Positions 27,411-36,716 of a stretch of 64,000 bases of DNA are shown one piece after another (within the stretch, counting starts at the first letter, position 1; the number at the start of each line of letters is the position of its first letter). The notes under the pieces are model-generated. The model had not been told where the DNA came from, did not search any database, and was given only the letters and a program-made list of their open reading frames with translations. Origin of the DNA: Bacteroidia bacterium. Its GTDB lineage: Bacteria > Bacteroidota > Bacteroidia > M30B66. The position numbers were made by a program, and so were the translations under genes. The stretch lies in contig JAGYKL010000001.1 of NCBI GenBank assembly GCA_018401705.1, positions 317,664 to 381,663 on the forward strand, given 5' to 3'.

Positions 27411-27418
27411 CAAAAGTA
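27411..27418 (-). promoter_or_regulatory. -7 box (TAnnTTTG) of the UbiA/maf operon
   Basis: TACTTTTG on the minus strand matches the -7 consensus exactly and ends ten bases before the ATG at 27401, implying a leader of only about six bases. No good -33 TTG is visible. Confidence 0.5.
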
Positions 27419-27544
27419 GATGAAAAAATGCGCTGTATGAAGACTTTTACATCAAATGATAACGACAAATTAATTTGGATATCGGAAATTCGTACATAGT
27501 TAGAAATACCTATATTGAGCAATTAATAAAAAATCGATTGAAAA

Positions 27545-28219
27545 ATGATGAGAAGATTAACGCTCGTAATTTTATGCTTTGCTTCCTTTCAACTTTTAGC
27601 ACAAAAGCCTGAAGTAAATGATGTTGAAGCAGCAATGAGTCTGGGGACAAGACCTGCTTACACCACAAAAGTTAAGGATGTAAATGAAAAGACTGCTGTT
27701 AAGGTTTGGGAAGATTTTCTGAAAGACGAATTTGGTGCGAAGCCAAAATCAGTAAAAGGCAGCGATGAATTAATGGCTGAAGGAGCTAAGGACAAAAACA
27801 TTTCAAAAGACGAATTTAATATCTATTCGTTAACTAAAGTTTCAGGAAATGATGTGGTAATAACTGTTTGGTTTGATCTAGGCTCTGGATTCTTGAATAA
27901 AAGTACAAGCTCTTCGGCTCATGAAACAGCCAAGGCTAAGCTTGCCGATTATAATTATACGGTTCAACGATATCTTGCTTCTGAAGCTGTTGACAAAGAG
28001 GAAGATAAGCTTAAAAATGCAGAAAAGGCACTTAGCAGACTAATTGATGATGGAGAATCTATTAAGAAAGACATCAGGAATTACGAGGACAAAATTGAAA
28101 AAGCAAAAAGAGAGTTAGAGCAAAACATAACCGATCAGGAGGCTGCAAAGGCTGCGCTCGATAATCAAACTAAATCTCTCAATGATTCTAGAATGTTTCG
28201 TGATAAAATTGGTAAATAA
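27545..28219 (+). CDS. Secreted coiled-coil protein of unknown function
   Basis: A 224-residue protein with a signal peptide (MMRRLTLVILCFASFQLLAQ). The middle (30-140) is a small alpha/beta domain with DVVITVWFDLGSGFLNKS. The C-terminal third (about 145-224) is a long charged helix rich in Glu/Lys with heptad character (EDKLKNAEKALSRLIDDGES). No family is certain. It stands alone on the plus strand between the UbiA gene and a convergent T9SS gene, a place where other Bacteroidota usually continue the minus-strand cluster. Confidence 0.75.
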   Translation: MMRRLTLVILCFASFQLLAQKPEVNDVEAAMSLGTRPAYTTKVKDVNEKTAVKVWEDFLKDEFGAKPKSVKGSDELMAEGAKDKNISKDEFNIYSLTKVSGNDVVITVWFDLGSGFLNKSTSSSAHETAKAKLADYNYTVQRYLASEAVDKEEDKLKNAEKALSRLIDDGESIKKDIRNYEDKIEKAKRELEQNITDQEAAKAALDNQTKSLNDSRMFRDKIGK

Positions 28220-28244
28220 GTCTTAACACCTTTCTACTTGCAGC

Positions 28245-29897
28245 TTATTGAACAATGAAAGAAGCATGGCTACTTTCTTTCTCTGTGCTTAATCTTAGTA
28301 GATACATTCCTGAAGGAATAGCTGAAACATTAAGTATATAATTAGTACCAGAAACCTTTTCGGTTTGAATCAATTTACCTCTTAAATCGAAGATTTGAAT
28401 TAGCGCAGTTTGAAGTTTATTTCCTGAGATTGTGACATGTAGGCTTGTGTTCGCAGGATTTGGGAAACAAGCAAGATTAATTTTTGATGATTCAAGTGCT
28501 TTAAGTGGCTGTCCATTCAATTCATCTGCACCAATAGAAGGAGCAACGGGATCTCTTAATTCATTGTCGATATCAGTTAGAATTGATTCTACAGGAATTC
28601 CAGCATTAGCAAGAAGCTCATTACTTGAATGTAAATCAGATTCGCTGAAATAAGAAGGATCTTCAGCTATGCACTGAGAAATGAAAGCAACATCATTTTC
28701 AAGGTCAATAAAAGAATTGTAGATAGTGCCTCCTATTCCATTTTGAGCTAGATTTCCATCGGCACTATAGAAACAGTTATGAGAAAAAACAACATCACTA
28801 CCAATTCCGCCTTGTATTAGAAGTGGAATTCCGTTGTCTTGTGTGTATAGAATATTGTTTACAATTTGAGCAGAGTCTACTCTAAAAAGTTGCATAGCCT
28901 GCTGCGCTCCAGAATTAGATACAGCCAAAGAGTTATATGCTACTAAAATATTAAAATTTGTTGCTGAAGTATTTCCTGGAGCGCTAACTATGAGTGCGTT
29001 ACCATAGGAAGAGCCATTCAAGCTAATCATATTATTATAAATTTCAGTTTGATACCCGTTATCATTGTTTGAGTTAGAGATCTCAAGGCCATTTAACCCT
29101 TTAACATAGATTTGATTGTTTCTGATTATTCCTCCTTTTTCGATATTTCCAAAATACATGGCAGAGATGTTATTGCCTTGCTCTGGATTTATTACAATGT
29201 TATTCTCAACTAAAAATGCATCATTATTAATGGCAGAAATTGCTGTATAGTTTTGATCCTCAAACAAGCAATTGCGAATAGTTAAACCTTTTCCGTTGGG
29301 TAAAGAAAAGCTGCCATCGTTTCTGTAGCTTATTGCTGTTCCTCCATATTTAAAATGACAAAACTCAATGCTGTTATACTCAGAGAAATTGCCCTGTGCA
29401 GAATAAAGAGTTAAAGCATTTACAAAAGGCCTACCTAGAAAGTGCACATAACGTATTGCATTATGATGACTTAAACTGGCAAATTCAATAGCTCGAGAAT
29501 AAGTGCTAAACCCACCGGGACCTGTAGGTTGAATTGTGATATATTGCAAAGTAAGCCAAGAGCATGAATTAAACTTAAATACGAAATCATCGGTAAATCC
29601 TGTGGCTGTATAATTAAAACGAACATCGGCAGAATCGAGTGATTCAGATTGAATAATTATTTGAGCATCTGCGGCTGCGCCAGGGATGGAATCAATTGTT
29701 ATTTGCTCACTATAAACACCTGATCTTAGATTTAAAGTTACATCTCCATCAACACCTTGGAGTGATAGGTCATCAAGTGCCGTTTGAAGGCTGGAGTAGT
29801 CGGCTCCAGCGCCGTAAACGCTAAATATGCCATTGATTTGGGAGTTGGCAGTAATGTAAAAACAAGCCGCAATTAGCGTCAGTGCATAGTTTTTCAT
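28245..29897 (-). CDS. Right-handed beta-helix secreted protein with T9SS sorting domain
   Basis: A 550-residue protein with signal MKNYALTLIAACFYITANSQ. From residue 20 on, short repeats with Asn ladders (GLTIRNCLFEDQNYTAI, VENNIVINPEQGNN, IRNNQIYVKG, IYNNMISLNG) indicate a parallel beta-helix of the pectate-lyase-like class, to about 430. The last 80 residues are a T9SS type A domain: LACFPNPANTSLHVTI, QIFDLRGKLI, IPSGMYLLRL. Might bind or act on polysaccharides, but no catalytic residues can be assigned from reading. Confidence 0.87.
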   Translation of the reverse strand: MKNYALTLIAACFYITANSQINGIFSVYGAGADYSSLQTALDDLSLQGVDGDVTLNLRSGVYSEQITIDSIPGAAADAQIIIQSESLDSADVRFNYTATGFTDDFVFKFNSCSWLTLQYITIQPTGPGGFSTYSRAIEFASLSHHNAIRYVHFLGRPFVNALTLYSAQGNFSEYNSIEFCHFKYGGTAISYRNDGSFSLPNGKGLTIRNCLFEDQNYTAISAINNDAFLVENNIVINPEQGNNISAMYFGNIEKGGIIRNNQIYVKGLNGLEISNSNNDNGYQTEIYNNMISLNGSSYGNALIVSAPGNTSATNFNILVAYNSLAVSNSGAQQAMQLFRVDSAQIVNNILYTQDNGIPLLIQGGIGSDVVFSHNCFYSADGNLAQNGIGGTIYNSFIDLENDVAFISQCIAEDPSYFSESDLHSSNELLANAGIPVESILTDIDNELRDPVAPSIGADELNGQPLKALESSKINLACFPNPANTSLHVTISGNKLQTALIQIFDLRGKLIQTEKVSGTNYILNVSAIPSGMYLLRLSTEKESSHASFIVQ

Positions 29898-29963
29898 GAT
29901 AGCTGTAGTTTGATTAGGGAGCTAAGTTTTCAATAATTGTGCTAAGAGCCTAATAGAATCATT

Positions 29964-30743
29964 CTAAATTACAGCGGACTCATCATTTTGAATAGCTGAA
30001 CTAATAGCTGAATAAAGCTTTAGCAAGCTTTCGTGGTTGTGCAAAAGCTTAAGATGTTTGGCTATGGTTTCTTCATCACCCCTGGCAGCAGGGCCGGTTT
30101 GAAACTTGGCTGGATCTTCATTCGAAATATTCAAAGCTGTTTGTCTGATAATGGGTATCAGACTTTCGAAAGGCAGTTCGTTTTTCTTGCACCAAAGAAA
30201 TGCTTGATGAAAAAGAAAGTTACTGAAGTTATTTACCATAACAGCTGCTAAATGTAATTGCATCCTCTGCTCTGCGAGCAGATAATACACATTGCAAGTA
30301 AGCAGGTTTTGTATGGTTTTGATAGCAGCTTTTGATTGCTCGCTGCTCACTTCTGCAATAACAGGAATGTCTCCCCAGTTTACTGCATTGTCTTTTCCAA
30401 AACTTTTGATTGGCCAAAAAACAGCAGAATGTTCGTGACTAAATTTTAGGCTATCTAATGATTCAACACCTGAAAAGTGAATTAAGGTGCAATCCTTCTG
30501 ACTTATATTTGAAGCTACCTGAGCAATGGAAGAGTCATTAACGCAAAGCAAACAAATACTACCAGGCAGGATTTCAGAATAGGATATTACCTCAATACCT
30601 GAATGCAAAGAAGTGAGCGTTTTAAGCTGCTTTGAATCTCTTCCGATAATAGAAATTGAACAATCAGGTTTATTCGCTAATGCATCTAAAAGATGACGAG
30701 CCAAGCGACCTGTTCCAATGATTATAATATTAGGTACTTGCAT
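29964..30743 (-). CDS. Rossmann-like and DUF2520 domain oxidoreductase-like protein
   Basis: A 259-residue protein with an N-terminal NAD(P)-binding Rossmann motif (IIIIGTGRLARHLLDAL) and the C-terminal DUF2520 helical domain, which resembles ketopantoate/6-phosphogluconate dehydrogenase C-domains (LHLAAVMVNNFSNFLFHQA; TGPAARGDEETIAKHL). The biological substrate is unknown. It overlaps the end of ccmF by 14 bases, so it belongs to that operon. The KdsC-like phosphatase that often follows this gene is absent here. Confidence 0.88.
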   Translation of the reverse strand: MQVPNIIIIGTGRLARHLLDALANKPDCSISIIGRDSKQLKTLTSLHSGIEVISYSEILPGSICLLCVNDSSIAQVASNISQKDCTLIHFSGVESLDSLKFSHEHSAVFWPIKSFGKDNAVNWGDIPVIAEVSSEQSKAAIKTIQNLLTCNVYYLLAEQRMQLHLAAVMVNNFSNFLFHQAFLWCKKNELPFESLIPIIRQTALNISNEDPAKFQTGPAARGDEETIAKHLKLLHNHESLLKLYSAISSAIQNDESAVI

Positions 30744-33360
30744 TTGACTTCTTATTGCGATACAGAGAAATTCTGCTCCATACAGCTAACAAGGTACCCA
30801 ATCCCATTAAAATACAACCAATCCAAAGAATGTTAATTCCCGGAAACACAATTGCCTTTAGGATGATAAACTCCTTTTTAGGGTCTACACGCTCCTTAAG
30901 ACGAATGGAGAAAGATTCATTTTCAGGATCAATTTTAAAGAAGCTTGTTTGAATTCCGTTGTAATCGTCGAGAGCGTCAATTGAAAAAACGGTTGATTCA
31001 CGAATAACGTAAATTGGCATTAATTCTCTTGATTTACCATCAATACTAAGAACATCTAACTTAGCTCCAACAGCAATATCGCTTGGTTTTAGCTGACTAT
31101 AATTTTCGGTACGAATGTCTTTTTCGATTCCGCGGAAAATGACCAAGCTATTGCTTGTGAAGAGAGTATCGCCAACATGCATTTCGAAATCCTTAGCCTC
31201 TTTCCATTCACCTGATTTCTTTGTTTCTTTTTCAAGTGGAGCGTAAGTAACATGAGTAAAAATGTCCTTTCCGAGGTAGTGCTTTGTTGCAGGTTCGGCT
31301 ACATTTCCCATTCGAGGGTTTGTTTGCACGAAGGGGCTCAAAGTAAATTCCTTAACAAGGGCACCATCCTCCGCTTTGCGGAAATAATCTACATTATAGT
31401 AAATATTGATACCCGCTGCTGAATCGCCTCGATAGCTTACGTGATAGTCGCCCATTTCGAGTGTGTCATTTAAAGCTAGAAGAATATTTTCTTCTCTTGG
31501 AAAATCTTCACCAAGATTAACTGGAGTATTGTTTTTTGAGATGAACTCCTGCTTACCAGCAGAAATGAGCGCTCCGCAAAGCACAAGTCCAAACCCAACA
31601 TGAGCCACAGAAGAACCCGATTTTGGAAGTTTTCCTTTGACGACGCGAATGAGATAATCTCCATTTGCAAAAACTGAAAATAGAGATGCGAAAAGCAACA
31701 AAAGGTAAAGAGGTGCAGCTATTTCGAGCCAAATTCCTAACACGGCTGTGAAAACAAAAGCCAGAGTGAAGGCAAGCAAAAGCTGTTTGAAGAGCTGAGG
31801 AACATTGGTTTTCTTGTACTTTAAAAACTGAGCAACAGCCATTATAAAGGCGATAATAATTGCAAATGGAAGCTGCCAAGAATTATAATGTTCAATAGGG
31901 TCAGTGGGAGCGGCAAGTTTAGCTTCCGCCATTTTGGCGAAAATATCAGTAGGCATCCACTCATTGAGTTTTGCAAAAACAGATGACAATCCTCCCGAGA
32001 GCATTTTATTGATAACCGGAGTAGATGTGGTAAAAGTTATTTGAAATGCTGCTATAAGAAGCACCAAAGCTCCAACAAACATCCAGAACTCGCGTGAAGA
32101 ACTATGCTCTTCCTCTTTACTTTTAGGTAGTTGTTTGTTGATTGAAGTCAGCATTATAACTACCGATGCCAACAAGAATAAAGCGATTAGTGTTTTTGAG
32201 AAGAAGAAGAAGTTTACAATTGTAAAAATTACCGAGCCAATTACCCAAAACATTTTCTTTTTGGTATCCTGAATTGCAAATGCAGAAGGCAACCAGATAA
32301 AGAACATCAAATAAATAAGCAGTTGGCCGCTCATACCTAAATCGGTAAATGCGTGTACTGATGTTTCTCCCAATACTCCGCTTCGCGTAAGGAATGTAGA
32401 GTAAAGAATGAGAATGAATGTGATGAAAATAAGGAAATAGGCTGTTACCAGAGACTCCCCTTTTCTCTGATTGATAAGCATAACGTGCCCACCAGCAACA
32501 AACGTTAGCCAGGGAACTAGTGATGCATTTTCAACTGGATCCCAGGCCCAGAAGCCACCAAAACTAAGAGCTTCATAAGCCCAAGCACCGCCCATTAAGA
32601 TTCCGGTTCCAAGGATGCTAATTCCAAAGAAAGCCCAAGGAAGAGCTGGTTGAATCCATTCTCTTAATTTACCCGACCAAATTCCAGCAACAGCGTAAAC
32701 GAAAGGAAACAGAGTGGCAGAAAAACCAAGAAATAATGTAGGAGGATGAATTGTCATCCAATAATTCTGTAAGAGAGGATTAAGACCTCTTCCATCAAGT
32801 TTTGCTAAGTAATTAGGCTGTTGAATGAAAGGTAAATTGCTAAAATCTGGATGTTCACGAAGAAGAATGAAAGGGTCGGAACCGATTTTATATCCTCCTA
32901 CGTATATGCCTAAAAGCATGGAAGCGAGAAAAACCTGAACCAATGCCACAATTGCCATTGTGGTAAACTCCCAATCTTTGGCTGTTCTTAACAAGATATT
33001 GCCCAGCACTGCGTTCCAGAATGACCATAGCAAAAAGCTACCTTCCTGCCCTTCCCAGAAACAGGAAAGGATATACTTCATATCCATTTCAGTATTGCTG
33101 TGTTGCCAGACATACTGATATTCGAAATAATGATTAAACAAGATGACAAATAGAGTGACTATAATTCCAAGTACACCCAATGAATGCAACCAGAAACCGA
33201 GACGTCCTAATTTCTTCCAGGACTGTCTTTCAGAGATTGGAGAAATATGTGCTTGAAAATAAGAGAGCGCCGAAAGTAAGGCTGCTGTAAATGAAAGGAT
33301 AACGAAAAGTTGACCAAGCTGGCCCCAAATTAGGTGTTCTCCAATATATTCAATATCCAT
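30730..33360 (-). CDS. ccmF: CcmF/CcsA-type cytochrome c heme lyase
   Basis: An 876-residue polytopic membrane protein that attaches heme to apocytochrome c on the outer face of the inner membrane. It shows 14 or so helices, the Trp-rich heme-handling motif GGFWAWDPVENASLVPWL and conserved histidines (HPPTLFLGFS; VHAFTDLG), with a large periplasmic beta region near residues 630-830 (MGNVAEPATKHYLGKDIFTH). Length is longer than proteobacterial CcmF (about 650) but usual for Bacteroidota. Upstream are ccmE, ccmD and ccmC in order. Confidence 0.95.
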   Translation of the reverse strand: MDIEYIGEHLIWGQLGQLFVILSFTAALLSALSYFQAHISPISERQSWKKLGRLGFWLHSLGVLGIIVTLFVILFNHYFEYQYVWQHSNTEMDMKYILSCFWEGQEGSFLLWSFWNAVLGNILLRTAKDWEFTTMAIVALVQVFLASMLLGIYVGGYKIGSDPFILLREHPDFSNLPFIQQPNYLAKLDGRGLNPLLQNYWMTIHPPTLFLGFSATLFPFVYAVAGIWSGKLREWIQPALPWAFFGISILGTGILMGGAWAYEALSFGGFWAWDPVENASLVPWLTFVAGGHVMLINQRKGESLVTAYFLIFITFILILYSTFLTRSGVLGETSVHAFTDLGMSGQLLIYLMFFIWLPSAFAIQDTKKKMFWVIGSVIFTIVNFFFFSKTLIALFLLASVVIMLTSINKQLPKSKEEEHSSSREFWMFVGALVLLIAAFQITFTTSTPVINKMLSGGLSSVFAKLNEWMPTDIFAKMAEAKLAAPTDPIEHYNSWQLPFAIIIAFIMAVAQFLKYKKTNVPQLFKQLLLAFTLAFVFTAVLGIWLEIAAPLYLLLLFASLFSVFANGDYLIRVVKGKLPKSGSSVAHVGFGLVLCGALISAGKQEFISKNNTPVNLGEDFPREENILLALNDTLEMGDYHVSYRGDSAAGINIYYNVDYFRKAEDGALVKEFTLSPFVQTNPRMGNVAEPATKHYLGKDIFTHVTYAPLEKETKKSGEWKEAKDFEMHVGDTLFTSNSLVIFRGIEKDIRTENYSQLKPSDIAVGAKLDVLSIDGKSRELMPIYVIRESTVFSIDALDDYNGIQTSFFKIDPENESFSIRLKERVDPKKEFIILKAIVFPGINILWIGCILMGLGTLLAVWSRISLYRNKKSNAST

Positions 33361-33385
33361 CCCTGCGAAGCGATTAATCTATTAT

Positions 33386-33808
33386 TTAAAGTGAGGTGGT
33401 GGAAGTTTCACCAGCTTTGAACTCTTGCATTTCGTTGGAGCCATCGTTGTATTTGCTCGGGCACTTCATGAGAATCTTATCGGCCATAAAGACCTCTTCT
33501 TTCATTTTGCCAGTTATAACAACTTGCTCTGACCTCTCAAAATCCTGAGGTTTGGTGCCGTTAAAGATGACTTTCTTTTCAGTTCCATCTCTATCAACAA
33601 GATAAAAGGCGAATCGATTTACATTCTCTTCAGGATTATACTCAAGTTCTTTGTCTTTGTTAAGTTGGCCTACAACATGAAATTCTTTCTGTGGTGTTTC
33701 AAGAGCTTCTGTGAAAGAAGCATATGTGCTTGAATCTGAGAAAGTACTAAGTATCATTCCTATGCTAAGAGCAATGATTACAATGCCGATTATATGCGTT
33801 TTTTTCAT
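33386..33808 (-). CDS. ccmE: Cytochrome c maturation protein CcmE, CxxxY type
   Basis: A 140-residue periplasmic heme chaperone anchored by one N-terminal helix (about 6-22), with an OB-fold: FHVVGQLNKDKELEYNPEEN, VIFNGTKPQDFERSEQVVI and TGKMKEEVFMADKILMKCPSKY. The heme-binding residue is Cys in CPSKY instead of the usual His (HxxxY), a variant known from archaea and several bacteria. It takes heme from CcmC and hands it to CcmF. Confidence 0.93.
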   Translation of the reverse strand: MKKTHIIGIVIIALSIGMILSTFSDSSTYASFTEALETPQKEFHVVGQLNKDKELEYNPEENVNRFAFYLVDRDGTEKKVIFNGTKPQDFERSEQVVITGKMKEEVFMADKILMKCPSKYNDGSNEMQEFKAGETSTTSL

Positions 33809-33810
33809 GT

Positions 33811-34023
33811 TTAATTTTGTTCTTTTTCAAGTCTTGCAACTTTCTTTTCAAGACGAATAAGAAAAATTATAATTCCTGAAAATACGATGCTTAAAATACC
33901 TACCACCACATAAATTTTGCCATTTTCACGAAATGTGTCGGCCATATCAATATCCTGCTGAGCATTTAACTGCATTACAGTAAAAATGAGGAAAGTAATT
34001 GCAAATACTATTTTCTTAATCAT
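33811..34023 (-). CDS. ccmD: CcmD-like small membrane protein
   Basis: A 70-residue protein with a signal-like first helix (MIKKIVFAITFLIFTVMQLN) and a second helix (about 38-56, VVVGILSIVFSGIIIFLIRL) followed by a charged helical tail (EKKVARLEKEQN). This matches the CcmD family, which stabilises the CcmC-CcmE-heme complex. It overlaps the ccmC stop by four bases and lies two bases before ccmE. Confidence 0.85.
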   Translation of the reverse strand: MIKKIVFAITFLIFTVMQLNAQQDIDMADTFRENGKIYVVVGILSIVFSGIIIFLIRLEKKVARLEKEQN

Positions 34024-34724
34024 AAAACAGAACTATCGTTTAAAGCTTCTGAACTCAATTTCTTATATCTAAGCTTGGCAATTCTATAAGACAAATCCGA
34101 CAACCAAAGTCCCATCATTATCCATCCAATTACAGCTGGGTAAAAAACTAATCTCATGTTGCTGTCTAGGTCGTAAGAGCTAAATGCTGGATTTCCGCCA
34201 TTTCCTGGGTGTAGAGAATCTACCCTGTTCATTCGTGGATATACCATTAAGAACACAATTAACAGTACAAAAGCAAAGATGTTGTAAACAGCAGCTACGC
34301 GAGCACGCTTTTGCTCTTCGTCCATTGAATTACGAAGGACTACATAAGCTAAGTAAATAAGAATTGAAATTGCAGCTCCGTTAAGTTTTGGATCATTGAC
34401 CCACCAGCCACCCCAAGTAAATCTTGCCCACAAACTTCCAGTTACTATTCCTAATACACCTAACAAGATGCCAACATTAGCCATGTGCTCGGCGCGCATA
34501 TCGTCTTCAATCTTGTTTTTGCCTAAATATTTGATGCTGTAAAAAACAGAACCTCCCAATACGAAAATCATTGCAAACCACATAGTTACATGGAAATACA
34601 AATTCCTTATTGTTTCATGCAGAATAGGCAATCTTGGGACTTCTCCTAAAAATCCCATAACGATAGAATACAAAACCAAACCCGCTCCTGTAATCTTCCA
34701 CCAATGCTGTTTAAGAAAGCTCAA
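34020..34724 (-). CDS. ccmC: Heme exporter / cytochrome c biogenesis protein CcmC
   Basis: A six-helix heme-handling protein with the WWD-type motif TWGGWWVNDPKLNG and conserved histidines (PILHETIRNLYFHVTMW). It loads heme onto CcmE. There is no ATG near the front: I propose TTG at 34724 (LSFLKQHWWKITG, read as Met first), giving 234 residues, close to the family length. A longer frame to the TTG at 34784 is excluded, because that TTG is the -33 element and a perfect -7 box lies between. First gene of the ccmC-D-E-F-DUF2520 operon. Confidence 0.88.
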   Translation of the reverse strand: MSFLKQHWWKITGAGLVLYSIVMGFLGEVPRLPILHETIRNLYFHVTMWFAMIFVLGGSVFYSIKYLGKNKIEDDMRAEHMANVGILLGVLGIVTGSLWARFTWGGWWVNDPKLNGAAISILIYLAYVVLRNSMDEEQKRARVAAVYNIFAFVLLIVFLMVYPRMNRVDSLHPGNGGNPAFSSYDLDSNMRLVFYPAVIGWIMMGLWLSDLSYRIAKLRYKKLSSEALNDSSVL

Positions 34725-34753
34725 TTGAAGTAATTTATCTGATTTTCCGCCTG

Positions 34754-34784
34754 CAAAATTAGGGAATAAAGCAATGCACCTCAA
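34754..34784 (-). promoter_or_regulatory. Complete Bacteroidota promoter of the ccm operon
   Basis: On the minus strand a TTG at 34784-34782 is followed after exactly 20 bases by TAATTTTG at 34761-34754, matching TTG-N19-21-TAnnTTTG in full. Transcription should start near 34750, about 26 bases before the proposed TTG start codon of ccmC. Confidence 0.75.
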
Positions 34785-34822
34785 TTATAAAACAGATACA
34801 TTATTCCAATATTTATTACAAA

Positions 34823-34834
34823 GACAAATTTGTC
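34823..34834. promoter_or_regulatory. Palindrome in the ccmC / DUF5362-like divergent region
   Basis: GACAAATTTGTC is a perfect 12-base palindrome midway between the ccm promoter and the divergent gene starting at 34948. It could be an operator, but nothing else supports that. Confidence 0.25.
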
Positions 34835-34947
34835 AAACCCCCATTTTACTCTTTTGTGTCAAAAAACACCGTTAATCCAAAAAACAAAAGCACAAAAGGG
34901 TTATAAATCTTATTTATTTTATATTTTTCCAAGAAAATAAAACCGAA

Positions 34948-35388
34948 ATGAATTTAGAAGAAACAATAGACTCGGCTTATCAAGCAAATGACAAATCCTT
35001 AAGCGCTGCATCAGTCGACTTTCTAAGAACTTCAGCAAAATGGGCCAAATTTCTCGCTATAGTTGGCTTTGTGCTTATAGGAATACTTATTGTTTTTTCT
35101 TTGCTTTTCGGCTCTATGCTTTCAAATTTGAACCGAGGAGTGCCTGCAGGAGTTATAACTGTTGTTTATATTATTGTTGGGGCAATCTGGCTTCCTCCGT
35201 GCATTTTTCTTCTACGTTTCGCCAATGAAATTAACAATGGCTTGGACGAATCTGATCAAAACTCTATTGATGCCGGCTTTTCAGCTTTAAAATCGCACTT
35301 TAAATACATTGGTATTTTCACCATTATTATTCTCGGATTTTATGCTTTGGCATTTATCGGAGGCATATTGGGCGGAGCAATGTCTTAA
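34948..35388 (+). CDS. DUF5362-like integral membrane protein
   Basis: A 146-residue protein with about four membrane helices (33-55, 63-85, 112-140 region) and an N-terminal soluble helix SVDFLRTSAKWAKFLAIVGF that resembles the DUF5362 family of Bacteroidota (family name from memory; moderate certainty). A loop LRFANEINNGLDESDQNSID lies between helices. Function unknown. It converges with the DUF58 gene, overlapping it by four bases at the stop codons. Confidence 0.75.
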   Translation: MNLEETIDSAYQANDKSLSAASVDFLRTSAKWAKFLAIVGFVLIGILIVFSLLFGSMLSNLNRGVPAGVITVVYIIVGAIWLPPCIFLLRFANEINNGLDESDQNSIDAGFSALKSHFKYIGIFTIIILGFYALAFIGGILGGAMS

Positions 35389-36716
35389 ATCAAGCCTCGC
35401 GATTTTAATTCAAGGTATTTGTTCGTTACCTGAACAGATAAATCCTCGGGACGAGTATAAATACTCTGAATGCCATGTTGACGCAAGGTTTGTAACATTT
35501 GCAATTTGCCCGAAATGCTTTTGCGCGCTATGGTTTGTACGTATATACCTTCTAAACTTTTCGCCGATTCTTCGGCGAGATTTGCTATTTCTTCATTTTC
35601 GAAAAAGGTAATCACCAAAAGGTGCGATGTATTTATCCTGCGAAGCAGAGGAATGGCTCTTTCCAAAGCATACATGCTTTCAAAATTCGTAAATAGAAAA
35701 AGTAAGCTCCTCTGATTTAATCCCGAGCGAATGCGAGAATACAACAACTCGAAATTAGGCTCCAACTCGCTCTCCTTCAAAGTATAAAGATTTTCGAGAA
35801 GCTTCTTCATTTGAGTCCGGCTTCTTTCAGGAGAAATGAAGCTTACATATTTACTCGAAAAGTTTATTAAACCTGCTTTATCATGTTTTCTCAGTGCAAT
35901 ATTTGAAATAGCCAAACTTGCATTTACCGAATAATCAAGCAGACTTAATCCCTTGAAAGGCAGCTGCATAGCCCTACTTTGATCAAGCACACAAATTATC
36001 TGCTGAGACCGTTCATCTTCATATTGATTAACCATCAACTTGCCTCTTCTGCCCGTGGCTTTCCAGTTTATGCTTCTAAACTCATCCCCGGTAACATATT
36101 CCTTGATTTGCTCAAAAGCATAACTATGTCCAATTCTCCTGATTTTTCTAATTCCTCCAGAGCTTACCAAAGTATTAAATGCGCTCATTTCAAGCTCCTT
36201 CATATCCAAGATTGAAGGATAAACAGAAACGCTCTCTTCATGACTTCGCTGAATGTGAATCTGCATCAATCCTATGCTGGTGCGTAAAATCAGATTGACT
36301 TTGCCAAAATTATAAAGCCCACGCTTAACAGCTCTGATTTGATATGACAATTGGATTTTTTTTCCAGCCGGTAATATTGCTTCGAAAGACAAATCCCTTT
36401 TCTGAAGTTGATAAGGCAATTCATCAATCACCTCGGCTTTAAACGACAAATTAGTGCCATTTAGAATGCTCAAGTTAAACGTTTGAACATTGCCAAGCGA
36501 AAGGATTCTCGGCCCCGTCCTAACCACCGGAATCCTCATCGGTTGAGTCACCAAAAGGATGTAATCTGCTACACCAAAGGCAAGTGTTAATGCTAGAATA
36601 ACCTGTGCCGGAACAAAAAGCCACTCAATTGCAAACGAAATTGCAAATAAGGCTGCTATTGCGGCTAAAAGTCGAAAAAACCTTATCGTGGGTGATATGG
36701 ATTTAAGTTTTTTCAA
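35385..36716 (-). CDS. DUF58 domain protein (von Willebrand A-like)
   Basis: A 443-residue membrane-anchored protein with two N-terminal helices (about 10-55) and the DUF58 signature GDEFRSINWKATGRRGKLMV followed by YEDERSQQIICVLDQSRAM, a VWA-like fold with a DxSxx metal site. DUF58 proteins partner with MoxR ATPases in envelope or complex-assembly systems. Last gene of the SpoIIM-DUF4129-DUF4350-MoxR-DUF58 operon; it overlaps moxR by four bases. Confidence 0.93.
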   Translation of the reverse strand: MKKLKSISPTIRFFRLLAAIAALFAISFAIEWLFVPAQVILALTLAFGVADYILLVTQPMRIPVVRTGPRILSLGNVQTFNLSILNGTNLSFKAEVIDELPYQLQKRDLSFEAILPAGKKIQLSYQIRAVKRGLYNFGKVNLILRTSIGLMQIHIQRSHEESVSVYPSILDMKELEMSAFNTLVSSGGIRKIRRIGHSYAFEQIKEYVTGDEFRSINWKATGRRGKLMVNQYEDERSQQIICVLDQSRAMQLPFKGLSLLDYSVNASLAISNIALRKHDKAGLINFSSKYVSFISPERSRTQMKKLLENLYTLKESELEPNFELLYSRIRSGLNQRSLLFLFTNFESMYALERAIPLLRRINTSHLLVITFFENEEIANLAEESAKSLEGIYVQTIARKSISGKLQMLQTLRQHGIQSIYTRPEDLSVQVTNKYLELKSRGLI

